64,000 bases of DNA, from positions 434,001-498,000 of the forward strand of contig JAHBBC010000017.1 of assembly GCA_019915015.1 (NCBI GenBank), given 5' to 3'. Origin of the DNA: Auriscalpium vulgare. Taxonomy: Eukaryota; Basidiomycota; Agaricomycetes; Russulales; Auriscalpiaceae. The notes below the pieces were generated by a model. That model had not been told where the DNA came from. It ran no database searches and worked only from the letters and a program-made list of their open reading frames with translations. Made by a program: the position numbers and the translations under genes. Shown here piece after piece: positions 1 through 11,948 of this stretch. How positions within the stretch are numbered: the first letter of the stretch is position 1; every line of letters starts with the position of its first letter.

Positions 1-149
1 AGAAGCTTTGCTTACAGGTTGCAAAGCGTTCGGGCGGAAACACAGTCGCTACGCACAAGCAGCCTAGTAGTTCACCGGTACTGCAAGACCAGCAGCTCGA
101 TGAACAGAAATCAGATGCCGAAGGAGTTGCGGACGGCGCAGCTCCGTAT

Positions 150-2901
150 GTGAACGAGATGGGGGAAGAAGATGGGAGCGACATGGAGATTGAGCTTAAC
201 CCTGGTGACCTTGTCAAATGGGTGCAGCCGAAGAAGGATGCGCGCCGGGGAGGACGGCCGCCGGATCCTCTGATGGACGCTCTCACCGAGGCTTGCTATC
301 GCCGCGACAATCCAACTACGCTGCTCTGGCGCTGTGTCGGAGGTCCTGATAACCCTTGCCATCATACTTTCCGACATCGAGCGTTGATCCGAGTCGTTCG
401 TCATGCAAAGGACTGCCCCAAGCTGTCCTCAGAGCTGCGGGAGAAAGTGCACATACATTCAGCTGGAAAGGCACTGTCTGCGCAGGTCCAGGAGCTCACC
501 AATTCGAAAGGATCCATGATGGTTGCGAAGGAACTAGGAGCTCAAGATGGAATTGGACAAGATGGGGAGAAGCAAGATGCAGGCGCCGCGACACATGCGT
601 TCTTTCGGCAAGCAAAGGCGCTTGGGAAGCTCGAGCGTCACAGAAAGCTCGACCTTGCCATTCTTAAACTCATATGCGTCGCGGGTTTGCCAACATATAT
701 CGTCTCGCGCCCGGAGTGGAAGGAGATGCTTGAGATTGCCTTACCATCATATGCACCTTCAACCAGAGACAAGCTCGAATATGAAGGCATCGTAAACGAA
801 GCATCGTGGGTCCGCCGGGAGCAACTCAAGTATCTGCAAGGTCAGGAAGACCTCACTCTCTCCTATGACGGCGGAACTTCGACAGGTCGTGAGTCCTACT
901 GGACTGTACACGTCTCGACCTCAGACCGTGAAGTATACTTGATGGACACACGGGAGGCAACTTCCGAGTCGCACACTGCACCTTGGATTGTTGAGAATGT
1001 CGCAAGTCCGGTGCGTGGGCATTGGAACTTAACTACTTCAGCAATTTCTAACAACTTCGCGCAGATTGTCAATGCCATCGGTCCGTCCAGGTTTTCCGGC
1101 CTGACATGTGATAGCACGGGTAACACGCGAGCCTCGCGTTCCATTGCAATTCTGGCCCTCATGCCCACTGCGCTCAATCTTGCGGATGTTTGCCATCACT
1201 TGAATCGCACAATCCTTGAGATTAATCTCATTGATGTTTTCAAACCGGTGCGCAAACGTCCACACTACCAGCATTAATCAGATCTAATCCGCAACCAGAT
1301 CATCCGTGTGGTGCGGCAGACAATAACATTATTTCATACCTCGCACGCTGGACATGCAGCCCTCAAGAAAGCTCGTGAAAAACTAAAGACAGGACGCGGC
1401 CTGGAGGCTATCGGAAAGACGAGATTCGCAACAATCCCGCTCTCTGCTCGCTCTGTCCATCGGTCCTCAGCTGCGATCAAGAAAGTCATCCGTGAATCGC
1501 CTAACGGACTTTATGAGGTACAATTGATGGATCGACTAGACGAAATGACTTGCTGACAACATTCGCAGGAAATTGCTGAGTATTTTCAGCCTGCACCGGA
1601 TGATCACCAGACATTCAAGTTCGAGTCTGGTCTCTCCCAGTTCATCGCGGCCACTTTGCCTGCAACAAAGGCATTAGCCTGCCTGGAGGCTCTGGAGGCG
1701 ACTGCTGCCGACGTCTATATATTCTGGCATGCTGTTATTCGTGCAACAGAGGACGCCTTTCAAAATCCTAGGCTGTATTTTGACGCTGAGGTCGCGAACG
1801 CCATCCGCGGCATCCTCAATGCGCGACATCGCCAACTCTTTCTGGATGGCAACATAGCTAATAATGCATACCTTGCTGCAGCATATCTGAACCCTGGTTA
1901 GAGCCATTCTTTTGCTTGCATCTCGTCGCTGTCTTATGTGTGCATCAATCAGATCTTATCACGTCGGACCTGTGGCTACCGGAAGGCGAGAAGGTGACAC
2001 TCATTGGTGTTCGGCATCCATCAATTTTCGAGTCCGTTGTCCGCTTCTTAGCCAACATCGGAGAGAAAGAGATCGTTCATGGCCATAAGAAGGCATTCTT
2101 GAAGTGGGCAAAAAAAGGGAAATCATTTACAGCCCAACTTCACAGGGAAACTCTAGCCTATGCTCGACACCAGTTCCCATTCGATCATCCGCTCGACGAT
2201 ACGGTTCCGCAGGCGGTCCTTAAGTGGTGGAAGGGCCGTGTTGGCTCTGATAATGTGCACATCCTTCCGGTACGTGTTCGTGTCCGTATGATTCACCGAG
2301 CGCTGCCGACTGATGCTGTCATGAATAGCATCTCGCTATCAAACTGTATTCCGTCCGAGTCAACTCCATGCCCGATGAACGGACTGGCTCTACATTCACA
2401 TGGCTTACTCCAAAGCATAGGAATCGGCTATCCGTGCATAACATGTCTGCAATGACTCAAGTCCGACAGTACCACATGTCTAAGAGCAAGGTAAGCAACC
2501 TCCGTTCTTTATTGAAGTACACAGTGTTCCAACCATTCGAGCAGGTGCGCGCGCACACTAATCAATTCCCTTCGGTCAAGTTCTACAACATCGAAAAGAA
2601 GGTATTCCCCTCTTCAGAAAACGCACCCGCACCGATGTCGGACGAAGAAGACGACAATGACGACAATGACGTTCAAGGTGAAGACCTGGCAGAACCGTAC
2701 GAACCTGCCAATGCTTTCATCAAGATGCCTCACATCAACCTGAGGTCTGCAATTTTATCTGATGTCCTCGCGGAGGAAGCTCAGCTTCCTGCACGTCGGA
2801 ACCCTGCTGTCGGAGTCAGTGCAGGTCAGGCTAGGGACGAGAGCATACCAGATTCTGATGAAGAGGACAATGATTTCAGCACAGATGCCTTGTTTCAATA
2901 A
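150..2901 (+). CDS. hAT-family transposase (six exons)
   Basis: hAT transposases cut and paste DNA with an RNase H-like core and a C-terminal dimerisation region. I read exons 150-1247, 1299-1517, 1569-1896, 1953-2269, 2329-2490 and 2545-2901. Every junction is GT-AG, the introns are 51-59 nt, and the CDS is 2481 nt (826 aa) with no internal stop. Seen in order: a BED-like finger (CVGGPDNPCHHTFRH..C) near residue 55; a DUF659-like start of the catalytic core (LSYDGGTSTGRESYW) near residue 240; a helical insertion ending in VRQTITLFHTSHAGHAAL; the segment ALEATAADVYIFWHAV; and the C-terminal motif NSMPDERTGSTFTW. The tail is acidic. The start at 150 is the first in-frame ATG, and an upstream exon is possible. 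No terminal inverted repeats or target duplication were found, so it may be a stranded or domesticated copy. Confidence 0.8.
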
Positions 2902-3292
2902 GCCTCCCGAGGTTTCAGTATGTATTGTACGCGTTGTTACAATGTACGCTCGAGTGCTGCGGCAGCCTTGCAAAAGCCGCGTCTGCTGACAAATCATGAC
3001 ACTTGTGTAGCAGGCAGCAGCGAATTCGTACAGGTCGGGGCACCTACGGCTAAGCTCTGGCAATTTGGCTATGGATACATACACTGCTAAATCTTCATCT
3101 GATGCATTGAAACCATTCCAAATCCTCGTGTGTACGCGAAAATCGAGCTGCTACTGCGTGGGAACTAAACATCACGTGACTATTTCCCTGGTACGGTACC
3201 GGTTTGATACCTCCCCGGCTAGGAGCGCCACCGGTACCTTACCGGGGGGATACTGGCCAGAGGTTTTTCCCGCAACACTACCCAGCGCGGGA
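2902..3292. other. intergenic, no gene seen
   Basis: This is the spacer between the hAT gene and the DIRS-like remnant. It contains short ORFs only. A GC-rich stretch rich in GGTACC and ACCGGT palindromes lies around 3190-3260. No terminal repeat of either element could be identified. Confidence 0.4.
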
Positions 3293-5349
3293 CGGGGCTT
3301 GTCAACGTCATCACGTGCGGACGTGCTTACCTCACCAGGCTCGAGGCCTTCATGTCCCTGTTCGACAAGCAGCCACATAAGCCACGTCACCCACCCCACG
3401 GCACCAACGACGACATCGTTTGGTGGAGACACAAGCTATCCTCGACCGCGCTCACGCGTCCCATCCCCGCCGTAACTCATATCCTGGATGTGCACGCCTT
3501 TTCGGACGCGAGCTCCGGCTTTGGAATCGGTATCTGGGTCGACGGCCGATGGAGAGCGTGGCGCCTCCACCCCGACTGGGAGCGCGACGGGCGCGAAATC
3601 GGCTGGGCCGAAGCCGTCGGTTTTGAGCTCTTCGTGCTCACCGTTTTACAGGAGCGTTCAGGGTGACCAACCCGCGACTTCCGCATCTTCGGAGACAACA
3701 AAGGAGTGGTTGAGGGCTGGTGGAAGGGAAGGAGCAGAAATAGGGCCACCAACGACGTATTCAAGCGCATACACGCGACCCTGGAATCCGCAGGGTGCGT
3801 CGTCCATACAAGCTACGTCGCCAGCGCAAGCAACCCGGCAGACGGCCCATCCAGAGGCGAATATCCCGGGTTTTCCTCCCTCCTCCGCCCCATTTCTATC
3901 CCCGCATGCCTTAAACCCTTTCTTTTCGACTTTGACGCTCCATTTCCCTTCACCGAGTCCCCACGCCGCAAGCCTTCGACACGCGAGTGAACTCAGCACG
4001 ACGGCGCTGCAGCCCCGCGCAGCATTCAAGCGGTCCCGCCGTTCAGAGGAGCTCCTCCTCGCACACCGTCGGCAGCCCCACCTGGAACAAGCTTGATGCC
4101 GCCCTACCAGCCAGCACCCTGCGCCCGAACGCCGCTGTGCGACCACGCCTGCGAATCGTGGCTAATGTGCTGCGCCCCGAGTGCCTCGCCGTCGAGCGCC
4201 TTCGAGCCTGGCGCCCTGTCGGCTCCGCGCCCCCTTCCAACCCCATCCTACCCCCCGAAAACCTGCAGCGCGTCACCGACGTGCTCGGTTTTGTGTGGCA
4301 GGAGAGCACCCTCCGCACGTACGGATCCGGCCTTCTTGTTTTCCACGTCGTTTGCGACCTCAAGGGAATTCCCGAGCACCGCCGCGCCCCCGCCTCTTCT
4401 GAGCTCGTTATCTTCTTTTGGCAACGCTCGCCGGTTCATACGCCGAATCAACACGCCATAACTATCTAGCCGGTTTGCACACCTGGCACATTATACATCT
4501 CCTCCCTGGGAACTGCAGAACATCACCGCCAGGAAAGTCCTCGCCGCAGCCCGGAACCTTGCACCGGCCGCCTCACGCAAACCACCGCGCCCGCCGTACA
4601 CTGTCGCGGTGCTCCGCGCCATCAAAGCACAACTAGACCTCGCTAATCCCCTTGACGCCGCCGTCTGGGCATGCACGACCAGCCTGTTCTGGGGCGTCGC
4701 GCGCGTGGGAGAGCTCACGGTCCCTTCGCTTGATGGTTTCCGCAAGGACGTGCACCCTTCGCCCGCCAACATCGTGCACAAAATGGATCGTTCAGGTGAC
4801 CCCATCACCGCGATCTTCATCCCGCGCACGAAAACCAGCAAAGACGGCGAGGACATTTACTGGGCCCCGCACCCGGGCGATCCAACAGACCCCGCCGACG
4901 CGCTCTTCAACCACATGCTCGTTAACGCGCCCCTCGACGTCCAGCACATTTTCTGTTACGTGCACCGCGGCAAAGCCAGGCCTCTCACGTGCACCAATTT
5001 CCTGACCAGGCTACGCACCGCCACAACGAACGCCGGCGAAAAGCACCTCCAAGGTCATGGTTTCCGCATCGGCGGCACCCTAGAATACATGCTCCGCGGC
5101 GTCCCTCTCGATACGGTGCGCGCCATCGGGCGCTGGAAGAGCGATGCCTTCATGCTCTATTTGAGGCAGCATGCCGAGATCGTCGGGCCTTACATGCAAG
5201 ACCACGTGGACATCCGCCAAGCCATGCTCCAATATGTCTTGCCAGACCTTCCGTGCTCCGCCATTCCGAAATGTGAGTCCTCCTCCTACCCATCGGGGGC
5301 CAGCCAGCGCAGTCGCGTCGTCCTACTCCTAGCAGTCGGGCATCGCTAA
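3293..5349 (+). pseudogene. DIRS-like retroelement remnant: RNase H plus tyrosine recombinase
   Basis: DIRS elements encode a reverse transcriptase/RNase H followed by a tyrosine recombinase instead of a DDE integrase. Here 3293-3990 reads VITCGRAYLTRLEAF and then the RNase H core (HAFSDASSGFGIGIW, GWAEAVGFELF, FGDNKGVVEGWW, ASNPADGPSRG). A TGA interrupts it at 3664-3666. The recombinase follows at about 3987-5349: an N-terminal SAM-like domain, then GVARVGELTVPS (first catalytic Arg), HGFRIGGT (H-x-x-R) and AIGRWKSDAFMLYL (GRW and the nucleophilic Tyr). Two single-base frameshifts, near 4410 and near 4505, put it in three frames, so it is inactive. The polymerase domain and the terminal repeats are missing. 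The domain order makes the family call fairly secure. Confidence 0.75.
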
Positions 5350-5708
5350 CCCGGCCCCCTCTCAGGATTTCCGATCGGTGTCGGAGGCCCCAGAGGGCTT
5401 CGCCCGTCTCTCAGTACTGTTTCCATCCACCCACGCGCATACATTGTACCATCCCTTTCCTTTCTTGCTCCATTGAATACATCGTGCCTGTTTCCCACTC
5501 GTGCTCCCTCCTCGTGTGATGATCCACCGCCACGCGGCGCAGCCGCGCCTCCTCCCGCTGAGCGAGTGCGTGCTCGTAGACATGTCCATGACAACTGGAA
5601 CCCGGAACAGCTGGAACGCCTTTTCCAAGTTACACTGAATTCGATCCATTCCCACTCCGACTCGATGTTGGAAAGCTCGAACACCATAGTCAGCCTTGAT
5701 ATTGTCCA
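5350..5708. other. no gene seen
   Basis: Only short ORFs on both strands, none with recognisable domains. The stretch leads into the 32-bp tandem duplication and the F-box-like fragment. Confidence 0.4.
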
Positions 5709-5771
5709 GACTCCCAGGCATCGAACGATCGAGGTGATTAGACTCCCAGGCATCGAACGATCGAGGTGATT
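5709..5771. repeat. 32-bp tandem duplication
   Basis: A 32-bp unit containing GACTCCCAGGCATCGAACGA starts at 5709 and repeats exactly from 5741. The CDS-like ORF of the downstream fragment begins inside the second copy. Confidence 0.9.
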
Positions 5772-6380
5772 GCGCGTAAAGACACCAACAGGGTGGGGGA
5801 GCCGGCCTTGTCCCTAATATTCTCTCACGTGCGCTCTATTGAGCGCTACGTTGGGCTCGTGCCGGTCGCCCTGCAGACCTTTTCATCAGCGCACCTGGAG
5901 GAGCTCATGGTGGATGGCGTCGATGACAAGCCAACGTGGCGCTCACAAAATATTTTTGACGAGCCAACGTGGCGCTCGCTGCAACATGTGCTCGCCCTGC
6001 GGCGCATCACGGTCAAAGGCAGCGCTGCCGTCACTCTCTGCGCCGCGCTACACCTCGAAGACGCTCATCATTCTGGAGCCCCTTCCGGTGGCGAGACACG
6101 CAGTGCGCAACCCTTCCTTCCTGCGCTTTCCATTCTCGTGCTCGCAGAGACGGCCATTCCGCAACATTTCTTCCCTGCTCTTTCCTTACTCTCGCTCGCA
6201 GAGGAGTCGCCGGCGCAATTGGCCGATGTATTGCCCCCCTGCCTGGCGGCGCGCGCGGAGGCTGGATATCCGTTGGCGGAGCTGGACGTAACACGCTGCG
6301 ACGTGGACGACGCTTGGGTGACGCGGGTGCGGGAAACGTGGCCGGAGATGCGAGTGAAGTGGAACGAGGGTGCGCGTTAG
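5766..6380 (+). pseudogene. F-box/LRR-like C-terminal fragment, copy 1
   Basis: The 204-aa ORF ends with a pattern common at the C-terminus of agaricomycete F-box/LRR-like proteins: LADVLPPCLAARAEAGYPLAELDVTRCDVDDAWV, then a short acidic helix and stop (residue runs shown are two adjacent segments of that tail: LADVLPPCLAARAEAG and LAELDVTRCDVDDAWV). Weak LRR-like strands (LRRITVKGSAAVTLC, LPALSILVLAE) precede it. No F-box is visible, and an internal duplication (AACGTGGCGCTC at about 5934 and 5965) has lengthened the middle. It is probably a truncated gene. The next feature is a related fragment, so the locus looks like a decayed tandem pair. Confidence 0.45.
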
Positions 6381-6579
6381 CGCGCGAAGGAAGAACCAGG
6401 AGGCGAATAAAATGTAGGAGAATCCGCCGGGTCGACTATGGCAACTATGAGCGCACGCGGCTCGAGTCGCTGGGACATGCTCCCGAAATGCGGCAGCGGA
6501 TCGTCGAAGGCAGCGCAGCTATCAAGCTCTGCCCTGCGCTACATCCTGCAGACCCAGCCGCCAGCCATGAGACTCCATC

Positions 6580-6916
6580 CGAGTAGCGCGCACCATACTT
6601 CCTCCCGGGGCTCGCCGTCCTCGTACTCAAGGACCTGCGCCTCGACGTCTGCAACGAGACGGACGCGAACTCCGAGTCGCTGCGCAGCGTGGCCAATACG
6701 CTGCCGAATTGCCTGGCGGCGCGCGGGCGCGTGGGGTGCCGGCTGGAGAAGCTGGACGTGGTGCGCTGCGACGTGGATGGGGAGTGGGTGGCGCGGGCGC
6801 GGGAGATGCTGCCGTGGATGCGGATGGTATGGGGCGAGGGTGCGCGGGAGCGGGCGAGGCTCAGGGAGGATGCGGGAGGATGCGGGAGGATGCGGCCCTC
6901 TTTTGTTGGAACATGA
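6580..6916 (+). pseudogene. F-box/LRR-like C-terminal fragment, copy 2
   Basis: This frame is open without an ATG from about 6580. It reads LPGLAVLVLKDLRLDVCNE, then LPNCLAARGRVG and LEKLDVVRCDVDGEWVARA, parallel to the tail of copy 1 (LPPCLAARAEAG, LAELDVTRCDVDDAWV). The end runs into a 10-bp tandem repeat (GGGAGGATGC, three units, 6864-6893). With no start and no F-box, it is best read as a relic of a tandem duplication. The 300 bases after it (6917-7218) hold nothing recognisable. Confidence 0.45.
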
Positions 6917-7218
6917 CTGGGAACGGAGACAGGAAGCTGGGGTGAATGACATCGACGATGAGGAGAGCGATGAGATACAGGGCCAGCTCAACAAGATGTT
7001 AACAGCATTTCTTACAGTGAGGTCACCACGGATCAGTTTTGTCCGCTCTTCGCTACACCGCGAACAAGTTCTGCGATAAGCAATTTACAAATTATTCTCG
7101 AGTGCCGTGCACGTCGTATAACATTCAGATGTGCCACAAACATACAGATACTCACCAGCGTTGTCAAGAACGGGCTCTGCGGCGCCCTCAGCGCTGCCGC
7201 ATTCATCATCTCCACCAT

Positions 7219-9121
7219 TCACCTGATGACAAAATTCTGCTCCTCGAACGACACCAAATCCGCCTCGGTCAACGGGCGAAATTCGTGCTCACCCGCCTCG
7301 AGCGCCGCAATCTGTGTCTCGAGCGCAACCACCTTGTCTTCCGGCACCGCTGGGCGGCCGTCCTCGACCATGCGCGCGAGGAAGGCGCGCAGATCGAGCA
7401 CCTCGCCGACCGCAGATGTGCTCTTCTCGAGCCTGATCATCCGGATCCCCATACTGCGGGGGTTGGGCTTCCTCTCCTCCTCCTCCTCCACACGTGGCGG
7501 ATCCCCAGTGCCTTGCGCAAAGAAATGCACGAACCCGTACGCACTGTGCTCTCCGCCAAACCCCGTGCTGAGCCGCATGAGGAAGCACCAGCCCTCGCCA
7601 CGCTTGGCGCGCAGCGAAAACCGCGGGAGGAGCGCTGTGCTTCGCGTCGCCCATGTCTGGCCCGCACGCAGGGGCGCCGCGGCCACCACTGTCTGCGATG
7701 TGTGCGCAGAGTTCATGAACGAGTACATGTCGAAAGAGCGCCCCAACGCGCTGACCAGTACCGTGAGCCCGTCGACAACGCCTTCGGGCGTGAAGTACGG
7801 CCGCGAGAACGCGTGCAGCTGCTGTCTGCTGTACACCACAAGCGAAAACGCGTTCGCGTACGGCGCATTGAGGGTTGCACCGCCTGACTTGAGGAACGCG
7901 GGATGGACGAGGGCGCCAATGCGGTAGAACAGTGCGGGCTCGGCGTTGAGGAGCGCGATGAGTGCTGCGTCGGTGATTGCGGGGCATCCGAGCAGCACGA
8001 GGCGCTCCACGTCTGGCGCGACGGTGAGCACATGGCGCACCGCTTCCACGTCGACGACGGCATTGTCCGAGAGCGTGACAGTGCGGAGGCCGGCGCCGTT
8101 CGCGACAATCTGCGCGATCTGCGGTGAAGACAGCGCGAATCCAGAGAGATCGATGGCGGTCGGGTTGTCTTCGAGACCCTTCGCAGCGATGGCCTTGAGG
8201 AGCGGGATGCCTGCGTCGGGGAAGGGAGCGCGCTCGCGCAGTGCCGCGCGCGTGTTGTCGAGCATCTCCGGCTGCCACATCCAGTCCTCCAGGCCGGAGG
8301 TGTCGCCCGCGGCCGCGTCGAGCGCATGTGCGATCGCCGCGCGCAGCGCCATGACCTGCATAGATGGAAGCGCGGTGGATGGCGTCTCGAGAGGCTGTTG
8401 TTCTTCGGCTGTGGATTCGCCAGGGACAGCGTACTCCTTCGGCCACGCCTCGTGCAACATCCCGGGCGTTATCATGGCGACGTCGTTCAACGCGGTGATG
8501 AGGGCGACGATGTCCGGCGGTGTGTCTTCAGAGACCTGGGTTTCCCCCGCAAGGACTGCATCGGAAATGGAGTAGTACTTGCGAAGGTACTGGAGGGCAG
8601 AGAGTGGCGGGCCGCCGATGCTGTTGAAGCAGTAGCGCGGCGCGGCGGGGTCCGTGACGTCGATTATCGTGATCCCGTCGTTGTTGTCTGCAACGAAAAA
8701 CGTCAGCAGCCTCCCTCGTGCCACTAGAGGAGTGCTCACCGCCTCCGCCCGAGCTCATATCCGCATGGAGGACATCGTTGGCGAACGAGATGCCACTCGC
8801 GTACCCATCCTCCGATTCGAGCGCGACCGACCAGCTCGTTGCGAGCAGAAAGGCAACCAAGCTGGCGGGCACCTCGGGAATGCGCGGTTCCTCCCGCCAG
8901 CGCCCGTACTTGCCGTGTAGCGTAGCAAGCTCCGCCCGCACGAGCTCGGCGTTGTCGTCCTGCTTGAGGAGCGTGATGAAGCGCATAGCGGCGCGCAGCG
9001 GGAGCGTGCCGTAGCACCACTGATGGTGAAACGCCGTGATGCAGCGGTATTTTGGGGGCGTAGACGCGTCGCCGTGTGGGCGGACGCGCGCGATGACGAA
9101 GGCTTGGTGGCGTTGGCCCAT
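7219..9121 (-). CDS. conserved basidiomycete protein of unknown function
   Basis: Exon 1 is 9121-8740 and exon 2 is 8687-7219, separated by a 52-nt GT-AG intron (8688-8739). The join is in frame and reads GGDNNDGITIIDVTDP. The product is 616 aa. I chose the ATG at 9121 because it gives MGQRHQAFVIARVRPHGD, a start I recognise from unnamed basidiomycete proteins that continue with HHQWCYGTLPLRAA and a DNNDGIT segment. The middle contains weak leucine-rich strands (LRTVTLSDNAVVDVEAV, VERLVLLGCPAITDAAL), and a charged helix sits near the C-terminus. There is no signal peptide or membrane segment, so it is probably cytosolic. Its biochemical function is unknown. Exon structure and reading frame look intact. 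Confidence 0.8.
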
Positions 9122-9582
9122 CGAATTGCTGTCCAGCATGCGTGACGAAGTGCGGTGAGCCAGGGCCAGCATTTCAGGATGGAAGAGACTCACCGATGTT
9201 CGATGGCAGGGGTGTCAGGGTGGAAGGAAGAGAGAAGAATGTCTGCGCTGGATCGGTGGCTTGCTGCTGCACATAAAGGATAGCGAATTGATCAGCGGGC
9301 GGGGGCCACAAAGAAAGATGGACAAAAGAAAGACCCTAACCTTAGCTTATCGCCGCGGATCGTCTGCTGAGGTCAAGAAGTTCTAAGCAGAGGTATACAG
9401 GAAAGTACTGTATGTGGTGTAACGCCAGGTCACCTACTGGCACAATGGGCAACGGAACATGTTGAATGAGACGGGGAAGAAACAACAAACTCTCGTAGAT
9501 CGAGAGCGAAGAACATGGAGAACGTGCAGGCAGTGCATCGTCATTAACTAGACGTCACGCTCCCCATACATCTTCGGAGTAG
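9122..9582. other. spacer between two minus-strand genes
   Basis: Holds the upstream region of the 616-aa gene and the 3' flank of the carboxypeptidase. A GTG at 9193 is in frame with the gene but was rejected in favour of the conserved ATG start. No defined promoter motif was recognised. Confidence 0.4.
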
Positions 9583-11948
9583 TTAATCAAACAAATCTGT
9601 CTCGTCAGCATTCAATATGAACCGTACAAAGAACCCGACGCCTTCCAAATAACCCTCTGCCTTGATAGCTGTGAATGCGAACCTTAGCGTTCACCTGAAG
9701 GCTGCATGCAGTCGACGTACCTTCGTTGGTAGTATGAGCACCATTGTAAGCGTCGCTCGCTGCGCGATGTCCGTATCGAAATATGTGCTGCGTGAGATTC
9801 CAATAATGCTTGGTATCTGCAGGAGGAATTCACGTTAGATACGAAGGCGAGGACAAACATTTGAAGGACTTACCGGTGCCTCCAAGCGTCAGTCCAGGCG
9901 AGACAACTGCATTCTTGCTACGCGCGTCGTCCCGCGGCGAGCTGGCTAGCGTGGAGAGGATCGTGCCTGAAAGAAGTTGCCATGGTCCGCTCCCCTGCGT
10001 CGGTGATATGGGCGCTGGGTTGATCGCGAGGCCGAACGCAGTGGACAGCTGAACATGCCCCACGCTGCTTGACATTCCAGAGAAATTGGACGACCGACCA
10101 AAGGCGTCTAAGGAGAGGTTCAGCGCTGCGGCGACCGGGGAGAGCACTTCGACATAATGTGCTTGAACGGCGTCCACAGAGCTTCCGTGGCTGTGGTCAT
10201 CATCTGAGCCTACTATACAAGAGGGTAGCGACACACCTGTAATCCGCGATTCGATGGTCAACGACTGCCCACACGCTCTCCGGCAGTGCGTTGACCTTCA
10301 CCCCACCGCCCACCAGATCCACTGCCTGGGTGGTCGCCGTGATCGCGCGGAAGCGCCGAGGGTCCGCGGCGAGCAGCGCATCGTGCAGGCCTAGCAGAGC
10401 GGCATCGTCGGTGCGTGCGTGCGCGATGAGAGCGCGCAGGTCGGGGTCGAGGGCTGGATCGTGTGCCGCGGCGCACTCGAGGGAAGCGAGGTAGGGACTG
10501 GTGCGCGTGAGGTTTGTCGGGAGTGGCTTGGCTTCCAGCGAGGAGATGAGGGATGAGAGGAAGCCGATGCCCTGCGTACTTTGAGTGGGACGGTCAGAAT
10601 GGCAGACGGTAGGAACGCACGGTGTGTGGAGGGGGCACGCTCGAGTGCCCGCCGGGGGTCGTGACCTCGATGCGCACGTCAAATTTGCCTTTCTCTGCGA
10701 CATTCGGCTGGGCGAAGAGCACGCCGCTGTGGTCATCGTAGCCGCCGCCTTCGTCCACGAGGATGGAGATACCGTTGACGCCATACTTGGGCAGGAGGTA
10801 GTCGCGGATGGCCGTGGCACCCTGCGTCAATCATTGACCCATGTGAGCACGGAGCGATGAATATTCATAGAAGCTCACGTAGAGACCGCCGCGCTCTTCG
10901 TCTATCCCAAAAGCCAGGATGACTGACCGCTCAGGCTCGAATCCGTTCTCTAGAAGCGCCTCAACAGCGACTCTGCACAGTGTGAGTGTGCGTTCTCTAT
11001 GCGCATGCCGAGGGGATCAGACATACAAGATTGCAATCACCCCGGACTTGTCGTCGCAGCTTCCACGGCCCCATATCCATTCGCCTTGGAGCATTGTGAG
11101 GAGCGCTTGGCGTGGGCAAGCTTAGTATCGCGCACCATCAAAGTAGCCGGAGTAAGGCGGCTGTATCCATTCGTCGAGGGTGCCAGGGTCCACGGGGACA
11201 ACGTCTGGAAGTGTGATTGAGTATCGTGTTACGATCATGTGCGGAAAGCATTACCTTGATGACCCGCCAGCAGAATCGGCTTCAATGATGGATCCGAGCC
11301 CTGCCACTCGTAAACCAAGGCGTAGGTGTTGACAGTCGTCTTCTGCAAATTGACGTGTCTGCGAGGGACTATCAGCACACAGGGCACATCGGGACGTCTC
11401 TCGGCATGAAACGCACAATAAGGGGAAGCGTTTCTGGAGGTAGTCGTGCAGGACCAGTCGCGTGTCCCATCGTGGATCTTTACCCGGTGGCCCAAGGTCG
11501 TCGTATGTCTCTGTCCTGAAATACAAAAGGTGAGCACCTTCAGATGAGGGCAAGAGGATAATTGGACGCACGGTATCCGCACGGCGCCTCCCAGGCTCTC
11601 GTACGCCCAAAGTCGAAACTCCTCCGCTTCCAACCTCGCGTCGATCGCATCCAACAGCTCCGCGTGCCGTGTCGGCACCATGGGTTGGACCTGCGGACAT
11701 AACGCGCTGGATGGCTGCGCGGGCGGCAGGTCTGGCAGCACCGCGAGCGCGTCGGCCATGCTCCGTGACAACGCATACGGGCCTGCCGGCCGGAGTACGA
11801 AAAGCGTGAGGCAGGCAAGTAGCACTACAGCAGGCAGAGTCCTGCGACGTCTGGTGCGATGGCCATCTTCGGAGTGCCTATGAGTCAGAGCTTCCGCAAA
11901 CTTTTCGACATCGTGCTGTGTCGGTTTGGTGGAAGTGACGAGGCCCAT
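9583..11948 (-). CDS. CPS1: M20 family carboxypeptidase S (Gly-X carboxypeptidase), probably vacuolar
   Basis: M20A zinc exopeptidases of the Cps1 type release C-terminal residues from peptides in the vacuole. Eleven exons (11948-11572, 11515-11417, 11358-11255, 11204-11136, 11084-11027, 10972-10879, 10821-10621, 10571-10237, 10190-9874, 9816-9721, 9668-9583) join through ten 46-58 nt GT-AG introns into 1836 nt (611 aa) without a stop. An N-terminal membrane anchor (LPAVVLLACLTLFVL, residues about 45-60) suggests a type II protein. Metal-site motifs are in order: LAGHQDVVPVD (His), WGRGSCDDKSG (bridging Asp), FGIDEERGG (catalytic and ligand Glu), LVDEGGGY, and a C-terminal HIFRYGH. The dimerisation domain lies between VTTPGGHSS and AVDHRIADY. 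It is divergent from the E2 gene across a 427-bp intergenic region and looks intact. Confidence 0.92.

Noticed and set aside
9122..9193. GTG at 9193 as the start of the 616-aa protein
   Set aside because: Eukaryotic genes rarely start at GTG, and the conserved MGQRHQAF start is at 9121.
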